Positions 1 to 8,192 of a DNA stretch of 64,000 nucleotides are shown here, piece by piece; the first letter of the stretch is position 1; every line of letters starts with the position of its first letter. A program made the position numbers and the translations under genes. The notes under the pieces are model-generated. The model did not search any database, had not been told where the DNA came from, and worked only from the letters and a program-made list of their open reading frames with translations. The stretch covers positions 54,522 to 118,521 of the forward strand of contig NZ_JAGGPP010000015.1 in the NCBI RefSeq assembly GCF_018613755.1, given 5' to 3'. This stretch comes from Arthrobacter sp. ISL-72 (lineage in GTDB: Bacteria; Actinomycetota; Actinomycetes; Actinomycetales; Micrococcaceae).

Positions 1-1332
1 GGTGACTGCCTGTGGACCGGCTGCGTCCCTTCCAAGACGCTCCTCTCCGCTGCGGCGCCGGCGAGGACCTTGCGGATGCAGGCCGGCCAGGAACCGGATT
101 TCCCCGCAGTGCGGGAACGCATCGCCACGGCAATCCGGACCATCGAGCCCGTGGATACACCGGAGGCTCTGGAACAAGCCGGCGTCGAAGTCCTCTCGGG
201 GCGGGTGACCTTCACCGGTCCCGGGACCGCCGACCTGGACGGACGCCCCCTCCGGTTCCGGCAGGCCCTGATAGCAACCGGCGGGGAGCCCGCCCGGCCA
301 GGCATTCCCGGATTAGACCCTGCCCTGACCGTCACCTCCGAAACGGTCTGGGACCTCGCCGCGCTGCCGGACCGGCTTGCCATCCTCGGCGGCGGACCGA
401 GTGCCTGTGAACTGGGCCAGGCCTTCGCCCGGCTGGGATCTGATGTCACCATGATCGTCCGCTCCCGGATCCTGGCCAAAGAGATCCCGGAGGCGGTGGA
501 CATTGTGCGGGAAAGCCTGAAGGCCGACGGCGTGAAGATCCTGGAAAACACGACCTTCACCAAGGCAACCAGCCTCGGGGACGGTGTGCGGCTGCAGCTG
601 GCGGACGGAACTGCTTTGGATGTTTCCACCGTGCTGCTGGCAACGGGCCGCACCCCGCGGACCGTTAACCTTAGGCTCGAACGCGTGGGCGTCAGCCTCG
701 ATGACCGCGGGCATGTGATCACTGATTCACACATGCGGACCTCTAATCCCCTGATCTGGGCGGCAGGAGATGTCACCACACACCCGCAGTTCACGCATCT
801 GGCCGGCGTCCACGCCAGCGTGGCAGCATCCAATGCGGTGCTCGGCCTCCGACGACGGATCAGCACCGCGGTCCCACGGGTCACCTACACCTCACCCGAA
901 ATCGCCGCCGTGACAAGCACCGCATCCGAGGAGGGGCAGTCAGAAGTATCCCGGACCGTGTGGCATTCACATCTGGACCGGGCCATCACCGAGGACAGGA
1001 CCGACGGTTTCACACGCCTTTTGGTGGGGCGCGGCGGCCGTGTCATCGGAGGTACGATCGTGGGCCCCCGGGCAGGGGAATCCCTTGCCGAGCTGTCCCT
1101 GGCCGTACACAAGAAGCTGCGGACCTCAGACATCGCCGGTGCCACCCACGCCTACCCCACCTACTCCGACGGTGTGTGGAACGCCGCCGTTTTGGATGTC
1201 CGGGAACGCCTGGCTTCCCCGCTCACGGGCACTGCCATAAAGGTGTTGAGCAGGATCCGGCGGCTGGCCATCGACGGCCGCCGGATCAGCCCAAAGCCCG
1301 GTACCCTGCCAGGATCCGGTGGGCAGCACTGA
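1..1332 (+). CDS. FAD-dependent pyridine nucleotide-disulfide oxidoreductase, MerA-like (5' truncated)
   Basis: Cytoplasmic flavoprotein of the dihydrolipoamide/mercuric reductase family, which passes electrons from NAD(P)H through FAD to a redox-active disulfide. The frame is open from the first base and begins G-D-C-L-W-T-G-C-V-P-S-K, the CxxxxC active-site disulfide, so the N-terminal FAD-binding segment lies outside the window. The NAD(P)H-binding motif ILGGGPSACELGQAFARLG, the second FAD motif (IWAAGDVT) and the C-terminal dimerisation domain with HAYPTYSDG follow. There is no C-terminal Cys pair, so true mercuric reductase activity is unlikely and the substrate is unknown. It is convergent with the phosphatidyltransferase, overlapping it by 47 bp. 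Genes of this type often lie beside TVP38/DedA proteins, as here. An internal ATG at 70 is not the real start. Confidence 0.9.
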   Translation, partial: GDCLWTGCVPSKTLLSAAAPARTLRMQAGQEPDFPAVRERIATAIRTIEPVDTPEALEQAGVEVLSGRVTFTGPGTADLDGRPLRFRQALIATGGEPARPGIPGLDPALTVTSETVWDLAALPDRLAILGGGPSACELGQAFARLGSDVTMIVRSRILAKEIPEAVDIVRESLKADGVKILENTTFTKATSLGDGVRLQLADGTALDVSTVLLATGRTPRTVNLRLERVGVSLDDRGHVITDSHMRTSNPLIWAAGDVTTHPQFTHLAGVHASVAASNAVLGLRRRISTAVPRVTYTSPEIAAVTSTASEEGQSEVSRTVWHSHLDRAITEDRTDGFTRLLVGRGGRVIGGTIVGPRAGESLAELSLAVHKKLRTSDIAGATHAYPTYSDGVWNAAVLDVRERLASPLTGTAIKVLSRIRRLAIDGRRISPKPGTLPGSGGQH

Positions 1333-1912
1333 CCCCAACCAGAAGGGCCCAGACGGCGGCGATCACCCAGGCGAACTCCGGGAAGATCAGCCACAGGCTG
1401 TGCACCACCACGGTCTCAGCCCCCTCAGCCAGTCCGCCCAGAAAGGACAGTGAGCGGCCATCGTCGAGCTGGCGTCCGGTCTTCTCGGCGATTGAGGAGA
1501 ACGCAAGGAAAACTGCTCCGTTGATGTAGTAGGCGAAGAGGACCAGCAGGAACGGCAGCCACGGCGAGCCGAAGGCCGACGTGGCGCCTATGCCCACCCC
1601 GACGACGGTGGAGCCGTAGACGACGAAGTCCGCGCTGATGTCCCAGAACCCGCCCTGACCAGGATCTTCCTTACCTGACCGTCGGCGCCTGAGCCGGGCA
1701 AGCGGCCCGTCCAGGCCGTCAGCCAGCCGGCATAACAGCCACGCAGCCAGCGCCGGAAGCCACCACTGCGTTGCGGCCAGCCCGGCACTGGCCAGGCCCA
1801 TCACCAGGTTCAGCCCTGTAAGCCGGTCCGGGGTGATCCATGGGCGATCCATGGCAGGCGCCATCCGGTCCAGAACGGGGGCTATCCGGGGCCGCAGCGC
1901 AGCATCAAACAT
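1286..1912 (-). CDS. CDP-alcohol phosphatidyltransferase family protein
   Basis: Integral membrane enzyme of the CDP-alcohol phosphatidyltransferase superfamily, which moves a phosphatidyl (or similar) group from a CDP-alcohol to an acceptor alcohol during phospholipid synthesis. The signature is visible as DGPLAR, then GGFWDISAD, supplying the conserved D-G-x2-A-R and G-x3-D-x3-D parts. The usual 8-residue gap between them is 13 residues here, filled by an Arg-rich stretch. Several hydrophobic helices follow. GGAAGG lies 9 nt before the ATG at 1912 but abuts the ATG at 1921 directly, so 1912 is preferred; 1921 would add three residues. The start overlaps the end of the upstream TVP38 gene, suggesting translational coupling. 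Substrate cannot be named. Confidence 0.85.
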   Translation of the reverse strand: MFDAALRPRIAPVLDRMAPAMDRPWITPDRLTGLNLVMGLASAGLAATQWWLPALAAWLLCRLADGLDGPLARLRRRRSGKEDPGQGGFWDISADFVVYGSTVVGVGIGATSAFGSPWLPFLLVLFAYYINGAVFLAFSSIAEKTGRQLDDGRSLSFLGGLAEGAETVVVHSLWLIFPEFAWVIAAVWALLVGVSAAHRILAGYRALG

Positions 1913-2567
1913 TTCGAGCATCCTTCCGTCGCCGGCGGACAGCTGTTATCAGCCCGACAAGAGTCAGCAGTCCCAGTGCCGCCGCAGCGGCCTGGACCTG
2001 CCATCCGAGCTGCAGGCCGAAGGCGCCCAGCGTCACGAAGCTGACCGTGCCGGGGAGGATGCCGATGGCGGTGCCGAAGAAGTAAGGCCGCCATGTAACT
2101 GAGGTGAGACCGGCCATATAGTTGATCGCTGTGAACGGCAGCACCGGTACGAGCCGGACACCGACCACCGCGGCGAATCCCCGCCGGCGGAGCACTTCGT
2201 CCAGTTTCTGCACCTTGACTCCGGTGAATTTTTCCATGACTTCCCGCCCCAACTAGCGACCGAGCCAAAAGGCTGCGGTGGATCCGAGCAAGGCAGCAGC
2301 AATGACCACTCCAATTCCGGCAGCGAAGCCAAAGACCGCCCCGGCGCCTATGGACAGGACATTCTTGGGTACGGGCGAGAGGGTCAGCACGGCGTACCCA
2401 AGGACAAAGAGGACTGGACCCCATCGGGTGTTCGAGAAATAGCCCTGCAGTTCTCCGAGGGACGGGAGCGGGAACAACCAGGCAGCGGCGGCCGCAACCG
2501 CGATGAAGATTACCAGCGCCGCAAAGCGATATATGGCCCGCCGTTGTTCCCTTGTGACGTCCCCCAC
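1905..2567 (-). pseudogene. TVP38/TMEM64 (DedA-like) membrane protein, interrupted by an in-frame TAG
   Basis: Membrane protein of the TVP38/TMEM64 (VTT domain) family, typically about 220 residues with 5-6 helices. The first 104 codons (2567-2256) end AAFWLGR; then a TAG codon at 2255-2253; then the same frame continues LGREVMEKFTG to a TGA at 1905. Family members normally read R-Y-L-G-R at this point, so a single substitution of a Tyr codon (TAC or TAT to TAG) explains the break without a frame change. Both halves are well conserved, including VRLVPVLPFTAINYMAG. The gene starts 3 nt after the GH15 stop and overlaps the phosphatidyltransferase start, so it sits mid-operon. A recent loss, readthrough, or a base-call error are all possible; a TTG after the stop could restart translation of the second half. 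Confidence 0.85.
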
Positions 2568-2570
2568 GCC

Positions 2571-4424
2571 TTAGCCGCGTGCTCCGCTGACGCCGGACTT
2601 CCCGGACTGGCGGTCCTTGTCCTCGGCCCGGCTGATTGCCCAGGCTGCGTTGACCAGTCCGATGTGGCTGTACGCCTGTGGGAAATTTCCCAGTAGCTCG
2701 CTGCTGTCGGCAGCGACCTCTTCAGACAGTAAGCCCAGCCCCGTAGCGAAGCCCGCAGCGCATTCAAAGACCGCCCGGGCCCGCTGAACCGACCCGGCAA
2801 GGGCGAGGGCATGGGCGAGCCAGAATGTACATATCAGGAAAGTGCCTTCGCTTCCGGGGAGACCGTCTTCACCGGCGTAGCGGTACACTAGGCCTCGCCC
2901 GTCGGTCAGATGCCGCTCGATCGCGTCAATGGTTGCCAGCATCCTGGGGTCATCAGCAGGCAGGAATCCCACGATGGAGAGCATCAGTGCCGAAGCATCA
3001 AGCTCATCGGAGCCGAACGCCTGGGTGTAGGCGTTGGCAGTCTCACTCCAGCCTTCGGCTTGTATCGCCGAGGCAATCCGTTTCCGGGCATCCTGCCAGT
3101 GCGGAACCCGGTCCCTGGCGTCGAGGAGGTCTGCAATGGCAATGGCGCGGTCCACGGCGACCCAGCACATGAGCTTGGAGTAGAGGTAGTGGCGTGGCTC
3201 GTCCCGGACCTCCCAGATCCCCTGGTCTGGGGATTGCCATCGTGACGCGGCAGCGTCGGCGACATCGGCAAGGAACCTGCGGGTGTCCGGGTCCATGTCG
3301 GCGAGATACTCAGGGAGCGTCGCGGCGGCGTCGAGCAGTTCCCCATAGACGTCGAGCTGGCGCTGCCGCCAGGCAGCGTTCCCTACCCGGACCGGCGCAC
3401 TTGAACGCCACCCCGGAAGGTGGGGCAGTTCACGTTCTGACAGGTCACGTTCACCACCGACCCCGTACATGATCTGCAGCTCTTCACCCTCCCCCAGCTG
3501 CCCGGAGCCAGCCGTCGCCAGAAAACGGAAAAACTTCCCGGCCTCGTCCGGGCAGGCGGAAACCCATAGCGCCTGCAGCGTCATGCTTGCGTCCCGAACC
3601 CATGTATAGCGGTAGTCCCAGTTGCGCTGGCCCCCGGTGACCTCTGGCAGAGACGTGGTGGGGGCGGCCACGATCGCCCCGGTGGGGTGGAACGTCAGAG
3701 CCTGCAGCACCCTTCCGCTCAGAGCGACCAGGTCCTGCCAGGGGCCGGTGTAGTTCTGGTGCACCTTGGACCAGCTTGTCCAGCCCTGCACGGTGTCAGC
3801 AAGCCGTCGGGAGATTTCCTCCTGCGTCCAGAATGATGGTGCGTCCTCCCAGCTGTGTGAGTGATGGAGGGCAAATCCCAGGACATCACCCTCACGCAGG
3901 GCCATGCGGGCATGTGCGACGTCGCCGTCGACGGTGAATGGGACGGAGGTAGAAAAGAACAGAACGTCGGCACCGCCCCTGACGAGAATCCCGTCTGGTC
4001 CTGTGCGGACGAACGGCCGGATCAGACCATATTCCGGTCGCGGGGCAAAGACGACGTCAAGCTCGACGGTTCCCTGGGCGCAGGAGACCCGCCGTAATAA
4101 TGCGCCCGGTGATCCTGCACCAAGGTCATGCTCCCTGTTCCCGTCCCCGAGAGCCAGCGCGTCGGTCACGGTAACGGACCCCTCGGCCGTGCGAAAAGAT
4201 GTCTCGAGGACCATCGTGGGACCGGAATACCGCCGTGTTGATGTGAATTCCGCAACGGGACGGATGAACCAGAAACCTGCTTCATCACCTAACAGGCGAC
4301 CAAAAACCGAGGGACTGTCAAAGCGTGGCAGGCACAGCCAGTCCACAGACCCTGCAGCACTTACCAAGGCCGCTGAGCGGCAGTCAGAGAGCAGTCCGTA
4401 GTCTGCTATGGGTCTACTGGTCAT
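2571..4424 (-). CDS. Glycoside hydrolase family 15 protein (glucoamylase/trehalase-like)
   Basis: Inverting alpha-glucosidase of the GH15 family. Actinobacterial members with this N-terminus include the mycobacterial trehalases, so trehalose or alpha-glucans are the likely substrates (inference). The N-terminal domain begins RPIADYGLLSDCRSAAL, followed by a catalytic (alpha/alpha)6 barrel with DYRYTWVRDAS near residue 271, GIWEVRDEPRHYLYSK near 405 (candidate acid Glu) and GSEGTFLICTFWL near 520 (candidate base Glu). No signal peptide, so cytoplasmic; 617 residues is normal. AAGGG lies 7 nt before the chosen ATG at 4424; the adjacent ATG at 4427 is equally possible, and an upstream in-frame start at 4466 lacks a ribosome site. 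It is the first gene of an operon with TVP38 and the phosphatidyltransferase. Confidence 0.9.
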   Translation of the reverse strand: MTSRPIADYGLLSDCRSAALVSAAGSVDWLCLPRFDSPSVFGRLLGDEAGFWFIRPVAEFTSTRRYSGPTMVLETSFRTAEGSVTVTDALALGDGNREHDLGAGSPGALLRRVSCAQGTVELDVVFAPRPEYGLIRPFVRTGPDGILVRGGADVLFFSTSVPFTVDGDVAHARMALREGDVLGFALHHSHSWEDAPSFWTQEEISRRLADTVQGWTSWSKVHQNYTGPWQDLVALSGRVLQALTFHPTGAIVAAPTTSLPEVTGGQRNWDYRYTWVRDASMTLQALWVSACPDEAGKFFRFLATAGSGQLGEGEELQIMYGVGGERDLSERELPHLPGWRSSAPVRVGNAAWRQRQLDVYGELLDAAATLPEYLADMDPDTRRFLADVADAAASRWQSPDQGIWEVRDEPRHYLYSKLMCWVAVDRAIAIADLLDARDRVPHWQDARKRIASAIQAEGWSETANAYTQAFGSDELDASALMLSIVGFLPADDPRMLATIDAIERHLTDGRGLVYRYAGEDGLPGSEGTFLICTFWLAHALALAGSVQRARAVFECAAGFATGLGLLSEEVAADSSELLGNFPQAYSHIGLVNAAWAISRAEDKDRQSGKSGVSGARG

Positions 4425-4490
4425 CATCACACCCTTACTGACTCGGTCAGGATCAGCAAGGTGCAAGGCACCCGCCGGACACGCCTCGAG

Positions 4491-5140
4491 TCAAATAGCC
4501 AGTTCGCGGACTGCATCTTCTGTGGACAGCACCGCCCCGGCAATGTAGTTGAAATTAACGAGGGCAGCTTCATATCCGTCGCCCAGCTCAGGGTGCTGCG
4601 CGGCGGCCGTAGCGTCGGCCACGACAGCTACTTCAAAGCCCTGTTCGAGCAGTTCGCGGAGGTGGCTTTCAACGCAAAGGTTGGCGGACATTCCTGCCAG
4701 GATAACTTGGCTGATCCCGCGTTTACGCAGCTGAAGGACAAGGTCGTTCTGCTCAGGGCCGTAAACCTCGTGAGGGCTGCATACAACGGTCCTTCCATCC
4801 TGCAGATAGGGCTTGAATCGGTCGAGCCAGTCAGCACCTGAATCCTTGAAACCCTCCAAGTCCAAGGGACCGGGACGGTCAAACATCCCGATCTCATGCA
4901 TCTTCTTTCCCAGCGTTCCGCCAAATTCCCACTGGTGGTCGTGCGGAAGTAATAGTGGGGAGATACAAACACCTCATAGCCACCTGACTTGGCGCTGACA
5001 AGCAACTGCTCGATATGTTCGACCGTGTTGTTCTTCTCAACGCTCTTCCCCACCAGCTCCCAGGTCACGCCCTCGGGGCTGAGGAAATCATTCTGCGGAT
5101 CAGTCAAAACAAGGGCTGTCGTGGAGCTATTGAACTGCAT
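4491..5140 (-). pseudogene. Isochorismatase-like cysteine hydrolase, frameshifted by a 1-nt deletion
   Basis: Cysteine hydrolase of the isochorismatase/nicotinamidase fold. The N-terminal part reads TALVLTDPQNDFLSPEG with the catalytic Asp; the C-terminal part reads VILAGMSANLCVESHLREL with the nucleophile Cys. They lie in different frames. The first frame runs to SPHYYF and then degenerates (RTTTSGNLAERW). Inserting one C into the minus-strand run TTCC at about 4945-4948 restores F-P-H-D-H-Q-W-E-F-G-G-T-L-G-K-K joined to MHEIGMFDRPG. The start ATG at 5140 has GAGGAGG 5 nt upstream. Restored length is about 216 residues, normal for the family. Either a real 1-nt deletion or a homopolymer sequencing error; substrate unknown. 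Confidence 0.85.
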
Positions 5141-6089
5141 GGAAGCCTCCTCATCGAAGCGGGAACGTGCAACTGCACGCCTGTCGTTTCAACCTAGGCG
5201 CGCTCAAGATGTTGGTCTGTAATCTGGCGCACAAAAGAGCCAGCCCTACATTCACCCTGCTGTTGTCATGAAGGGCGTTCAGGCGGGTGGGGTAGCCAGC
5301 ATGCTAATGCTTTGCCGGTGCGGCGCTATCGCGTCTGCCCTGGCGTCGTCGCCTCCGGTTGGAGGACAGCCGGACTTGAATCCGCCGGTCATCGCCTTTG
5401 AATTCTTCTCTAGCTGGCGGCCGCTTCCTCAGGAGTGGTACTGCCGGTCGCGTACGATCCGCTTCGACCTGATGACGAACGCGGACTTCTCGATTACCAA
5501 CAGACGCAGTCCGTGCTCTGGAATGAGCAGACGCTTGCGCGCGTCATAGAGGCAACGATGCCCACTTGGGGATTTTCTCTGCCCCAGGGAGCTTCAAGGG
5601 AGCCTTGGTCCGACCGTGATGTCAGCCGCTGAGCAACTGCAGGTTCGTGGAACAGCAGTATGCGCCGACGGTGGGCTCCTCTCCCCAAGGTGCGACTCTC
5701 AAGGGCCGCGGCCCGATGCCGGTCAGCAGAAGTTCGCGGGCCGGTTGAAGTCTCGACGGCGCATCGAATACCCAAAATTGAACATTGGTGGTCACAAACT
5801 ATTTGCCCGAGATGGGTAGGACAAATGGCTTTGATCTGCGGAAATGCGCGAAATTGCCCCGATTTGAACCCATGTAATTTCCAGATTTTCTTGCCGGAGA
5901 CGGCTGTCAGGTGTGTCAGGGAGGTGGTGGTCATGACCGAGCTGAACAGTGGCAAGTTGCGGGACCGGTCCCCCAGCACCATCCCCTCCAGCAGGCTGCC
6001 CGGCTCTCCTGGAACCTCGCGGCTGCGACCCAGGAACACGAGGCGGATGTCCCGGAGGAACAGCTGAAGGCGACTGGGCTCGGCGGACA
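5141..6089. other. About 950 bp without a recognisable gene
   Basis: Between the broken cysteine hydrolase and the PIN gene no known protein family is recognisable. Base composition is visibly lower in GC than the surroundings, with an AT-rich patch at roughly 5765-5900. Two weak reading frames (5435-5632 plus, 5494-6090 minus) are listed separately. No tRNA cloverleaf, terminal inverted repeat or transposase remnant could be made out. The best guess is degraded accessory DNA. Confidence 0.5.
5435..5632 (+). CDS. Hypothetical short ORF or gene remnant
   Basis: A 65-codon frame starting GTG, with AGGA just upstream. Its residue composition looks protein-like (LPVAYDPLRPDDERGLLDY, then TLARVIEATMPTWGF). 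It has no family I recognise and no continuation upstream (TAG at 5411). It could be a genuine small protein, the tail of a lost gene, or chance. Confidence 0.2.
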   Translation: MVLPVAYDPLRPDDERGLLDYQQTQSVLWNEQTLARVIEATMPTWGFSLPQGASREPWSDRDVSR

Positions 6090-6090
6090 T
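5494..6090 (-). CDS. Hypothetical protein downstream of the PIN gene
   Basis: A 198-codon frame beginning ATG 3 bp after the PIN gene stop, with GGAAG about 10 nt upstream. The first third (SRLQLFLRDIRLVFLGRSR) could be coding. The second half is rich in Arg/Ser/His/Cys and crosses the AT-rich patch, so it looks like unselected read-through. No domain recognised. The gene, if real, was probably shorter and has decayed. Confidence 0.22.
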   Translation of the reverse strand: MSAEPSRLQLFLRDIRLVFLGRSREVPGEPGSLLEGMVLGDRSRNLPLFSSVMTTTSLTHLTAVSGKKIWKLHGFKSGQFRAFPQIKAICPTHLGQIVCDHQCSILGIRCAVETSTGPRTSADRHRAAALESRTLGRGAHRRRILLFHEPAVAQRLTSRSDQGSLEAPWGRENPQVGIVASMTRASVCSFQSTDCVCW

Positions 6091-6093
6091 CGC

Positions 6094-6568
6094 TCACATA
6101 CTTCCGCGCGATCCTAGCTGTTCTGACCCGGCTCCGTCGATGAGCGCAGCGAACTGGGAGTTACTGAGCACCTTCAGCCCGAACTCCTCCGCTTTGTCTC
6201 GAACTGCCTCATCGCCCGTGACGACAAACCACTCCGGTGCCAATAGGTACTGGCTGTCGTGTTCTTGGCCCTCCAGGGCGCATGCGATGACCAGCGGGTC
6301 GGCGTTGCCGAGGTTGGCATAAAGGTTGACCAGCCGCGTGTCGGTGTCCGGCACCGTGGCCATGACTTCGACCAGCAGTTGAAGCACCCTTGGCGTCGTC
6401 GGATGGACGTTGTCTCGCAGAGATTTGATGTCTGGAAAACCATTAGCCTCGCGCAGTACAGCCTCTGGTATGACGGCACTCTCCAGAAAATACTCGCTCG
6501 CTCGTCGCTGCCTCCCAAGCTGGCTGAGAGCGCGTGTCGACAACGTACCGTCGCCCGAAATCGCTCAT
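6094..6568 (-). pseudogene. PIN-domain nuclease, frameshifted within the D-T-N motif
   Basis: PIN-domain proteins are Mg-dependent RNases, often toxins of toxin-antitoxin pairs. The ATG at 6568 overlaps the stop of the upstream gene (ATGA) and opens MSDFGRRYVVDT, the expected first strand with its catalytic Asp. The frame then fails: the rest of the protein (ALSQLGRQRRASEYFLES onward) is in another frame. Only one base (C) stands where a 3-nt codon is expected between ACG and GCT, so two bases are missing at about 6532-6534, exactly where PIN proteins carry the conserved Asn of D-T-N. The other acidic positions survive: VIPEAVLRE (Glu), GNADPLVIACAL (Asp) and VVTGDEAVRDKAEE (Asp). A TTG at 6543 might restart a version lacking the first catalytic Asp. 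Confidence 0.8.
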
Positions 6569-7743
6569 CCGAGAGCCCGCCTGAGGTCGTCGATCTGGGA
6601 TGGCTTGAGGTGGTTCAAGCAAACTGCACGGCAGAACTCACCTGGTGAGATGCTCTGATTATCGAGCGCGTGCAGCATTCGCAGACTGAGCTCCTTCCCG
6701 TTGTACTTGCGAACAGCGTTCTCAGGGAGAATCCGATTTCGAGGACCGCCCTTGGGGAGGCTCCGAAACTCCTCTCGCAACTGCGCAAGGTAGCCGGTCG
6801 CGGTCTCAGCACTGATCGTTCCCAGCCTCATCGCGCGTACCGCGACGGCGCTGGGAGTGACCTTGAACTCGTCCGACGCGATCCTCATGTCGTCGGGCGA
6901 CCTGGGTCCAATCGCCTCAAACCGCTCGCGGGGCATCAGCATTGCACCAGCGATATCGTACTCCCGCCCGGGATCCGTCTCAGCGCTGCCGCCGTCCCAA
7001 GTCATTGGAGCAAATATTCTTCGAGCTACCAGCACCGTCATCAGCGCAAGAGTAAAGAGGGTCCGACCGTCAGGCTCCTGGTCGTCCCCGTGGTCTCCTC
7101 CTGCCAGAAAGATAAACGGGACCTTGTTGTCTCGGATCGTCATGCCACTGAACTTGACGTGCGTCAAGCGCTGCGGCATGTAGTGCTGGACACTTCGCGA
7201 CACCAAGACTTGGCTGGCTTCGAGACGGTCGATCATGAGATCGAGCGCCTTCTCCTTGCTTTTGCAAGCACGGACTGCCTCGTGAGAAAGGCCTATGGCC
7301 GCCATAAGCCGTGCTGCGTCAGCCTCGATCGATGTGCCGTCATCACGGAGCACGCCCACAATTTTGTTCCGCTGGAGCGACTCATCGTGCTTCCGGATGA
7401 GCTGCTGCTTTCGGATCAGGTCCTTGACGATCAGTTCGACATCCCGCAGCTCCACCTTGGAGCGCGACCCTAGCGAGAACGTGTCTTTGCTCAGTCCCGC
7501 GAGCAACTTCTCGGTCTTCTTCTTTACTTGCTCCTGAACCAGAGCAAACGGAGCGAAAAACAGGGAATATGGGATGTCGCCTTTATCGGCAAGCCAAACG
7601 AGGTCGGCGAACTTGATTCGGTGCGAATCGAGCGCCTTCTCATAGCCCTTGTAGGTTCCCGCCACCGAATTGTCGAGAAGCGTCCTGAACACCGCCTCGT
7701 CGACCGGGACGGCCTTTCCATCCAAAAGGACGTCGATTGCCAT
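6565..7743 (-). CDS. ImmA/IrrE-like protein lacking the HExxH zinc motif
   Basis: 392 residues, intact. The region around residues 200-240 follows the ImmA/IrrE fold: FSGMTIRDNKVPFIFLAGG, then GRTLFTLALMTVLVARRIF. In active family members the second segment reads about T-L-A-H-E-L-x-H; here the metal ligands and catalytic Glu are replaced (ALMTVLVA), so protease activity is not expected. The N-terminal 150 residues carry charged helices (QVKKKTEKLLAG, LIVKDLIRKQQLIRKHDE) and no obvious helix-turn-helix. The ATG at 7743 follows GGGGGTGA about 7 nt upstream; a GTG at 7746 would add one residue. Stop and PIN start overlap, so the two are translationally coupled. It may act as a structural partner or antitoxin-like subunit of the PIN nuclease (inference). 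Confidence 0.55.
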   Translation of the reverse strand: MAIDVLLDGKAVPVDEAVFRTLLDNSVAGTYKGYEKALDSHRIKFADLVWLADKGDIPYSLFFAPFALVQEQVKKKTEKLLAGLSKDTFSLGSRSKVELRDVELIVKDLIRKQQLIRKHDESLQRNKIVGVLRDDGTSIEADAARLMAAIGLSHEAVRACKSKEKALDLMIDRLEASQVLVSRSVQHYMPQRLTHVKFSGMTIRDNKVPFIFLAGGDHGDDQEPDGRTLFTLALMTVLVARRIFAPMTWDGGSAETDPGREYDIAGAMLMPRERFEAIGPRSPDDMRIASDEFKVTPSAVAVRAMRLGTISAETATGYLAQLREEFRSLPKGGPRNRILPENAVRKYNGKELSLRMLHALDNQSISPGEFCRAVCLNHLKPSQIDDLRRALG

Positions 7744-7771
7744 CACAGATCACCCCCGAGTGAACATCGTA

Positions 7772-8183
7772 TTACTCGCCGTGCATCCCCGATAGGTTCC
7801 ACTTTGAGCCGAATATCGGGATCAGCCGCGGTACAGCACCGAGCTGCTGAGCAGCCCGATCTGGAACACCCGAGTACCGCTGATCATGCGAGGGGTATCC
7901 CCCAGGCGCGCGCGGGCCGGCCCCCGCTTCCTCGAACGGACGAACCGTCTCACGGGCAAGACGATCCATCCGTTCTGCACCTACGCGATGAGTCCAGGCT
8001 CGGTCTTTGAAGACTACGAGAGCTTCTGCCCAGACTCCGCCGTCGGGAAGGGCCTCGGGATCCGAGTAGAGGACGCCCAAAGTTCAGCACGCCAGGCCCA
8101 GACGCGACTGCTGGCAAGTCAGCGATCCGAACTCGACCATCTGGCGGCAGGCCTGTCATCGTTCGCTCCTCGCACGTCTCCAT
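7772..8183 (-). pseudogene. Small protein of unknown family, probably frameshifted
   Basis: The ATG at 8183 has AGGAG 6 nt upstream and opens METCEERTMTGLPPDG and on to SGPGVLNFG, after which that frame turns into Arg/Ser-rich nonsense. The adjacent frame from about 8070 reads well: YSDPEALPDGGVWAEALVVF, then KDRAWTHRVGAERMDRLARE, to a stop at 7772. Removing one base from the GG at 8071-8072 (plus strand) joins them as N-F-G-R-L-Y-S-D-P-E-A-L, giving about 136 residues. No family recognised. It lies between a small CxxC protein and the ImmA-like gene on the same strand. Confidence 0.45.
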
Positions 8184-8192
8184 CGCCTGCTC

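Noticed and set aside
1..1332. True mercuric reductase
   Set aside because: No C-terminal Cys pair and no mer genes nearby.
5850..5880. Possible tRNA T-arm (GATTTGAACCC on plus strand)
   Set aside because: Flanks do not form a T-stem and no cloverleaf can be built on either strand.
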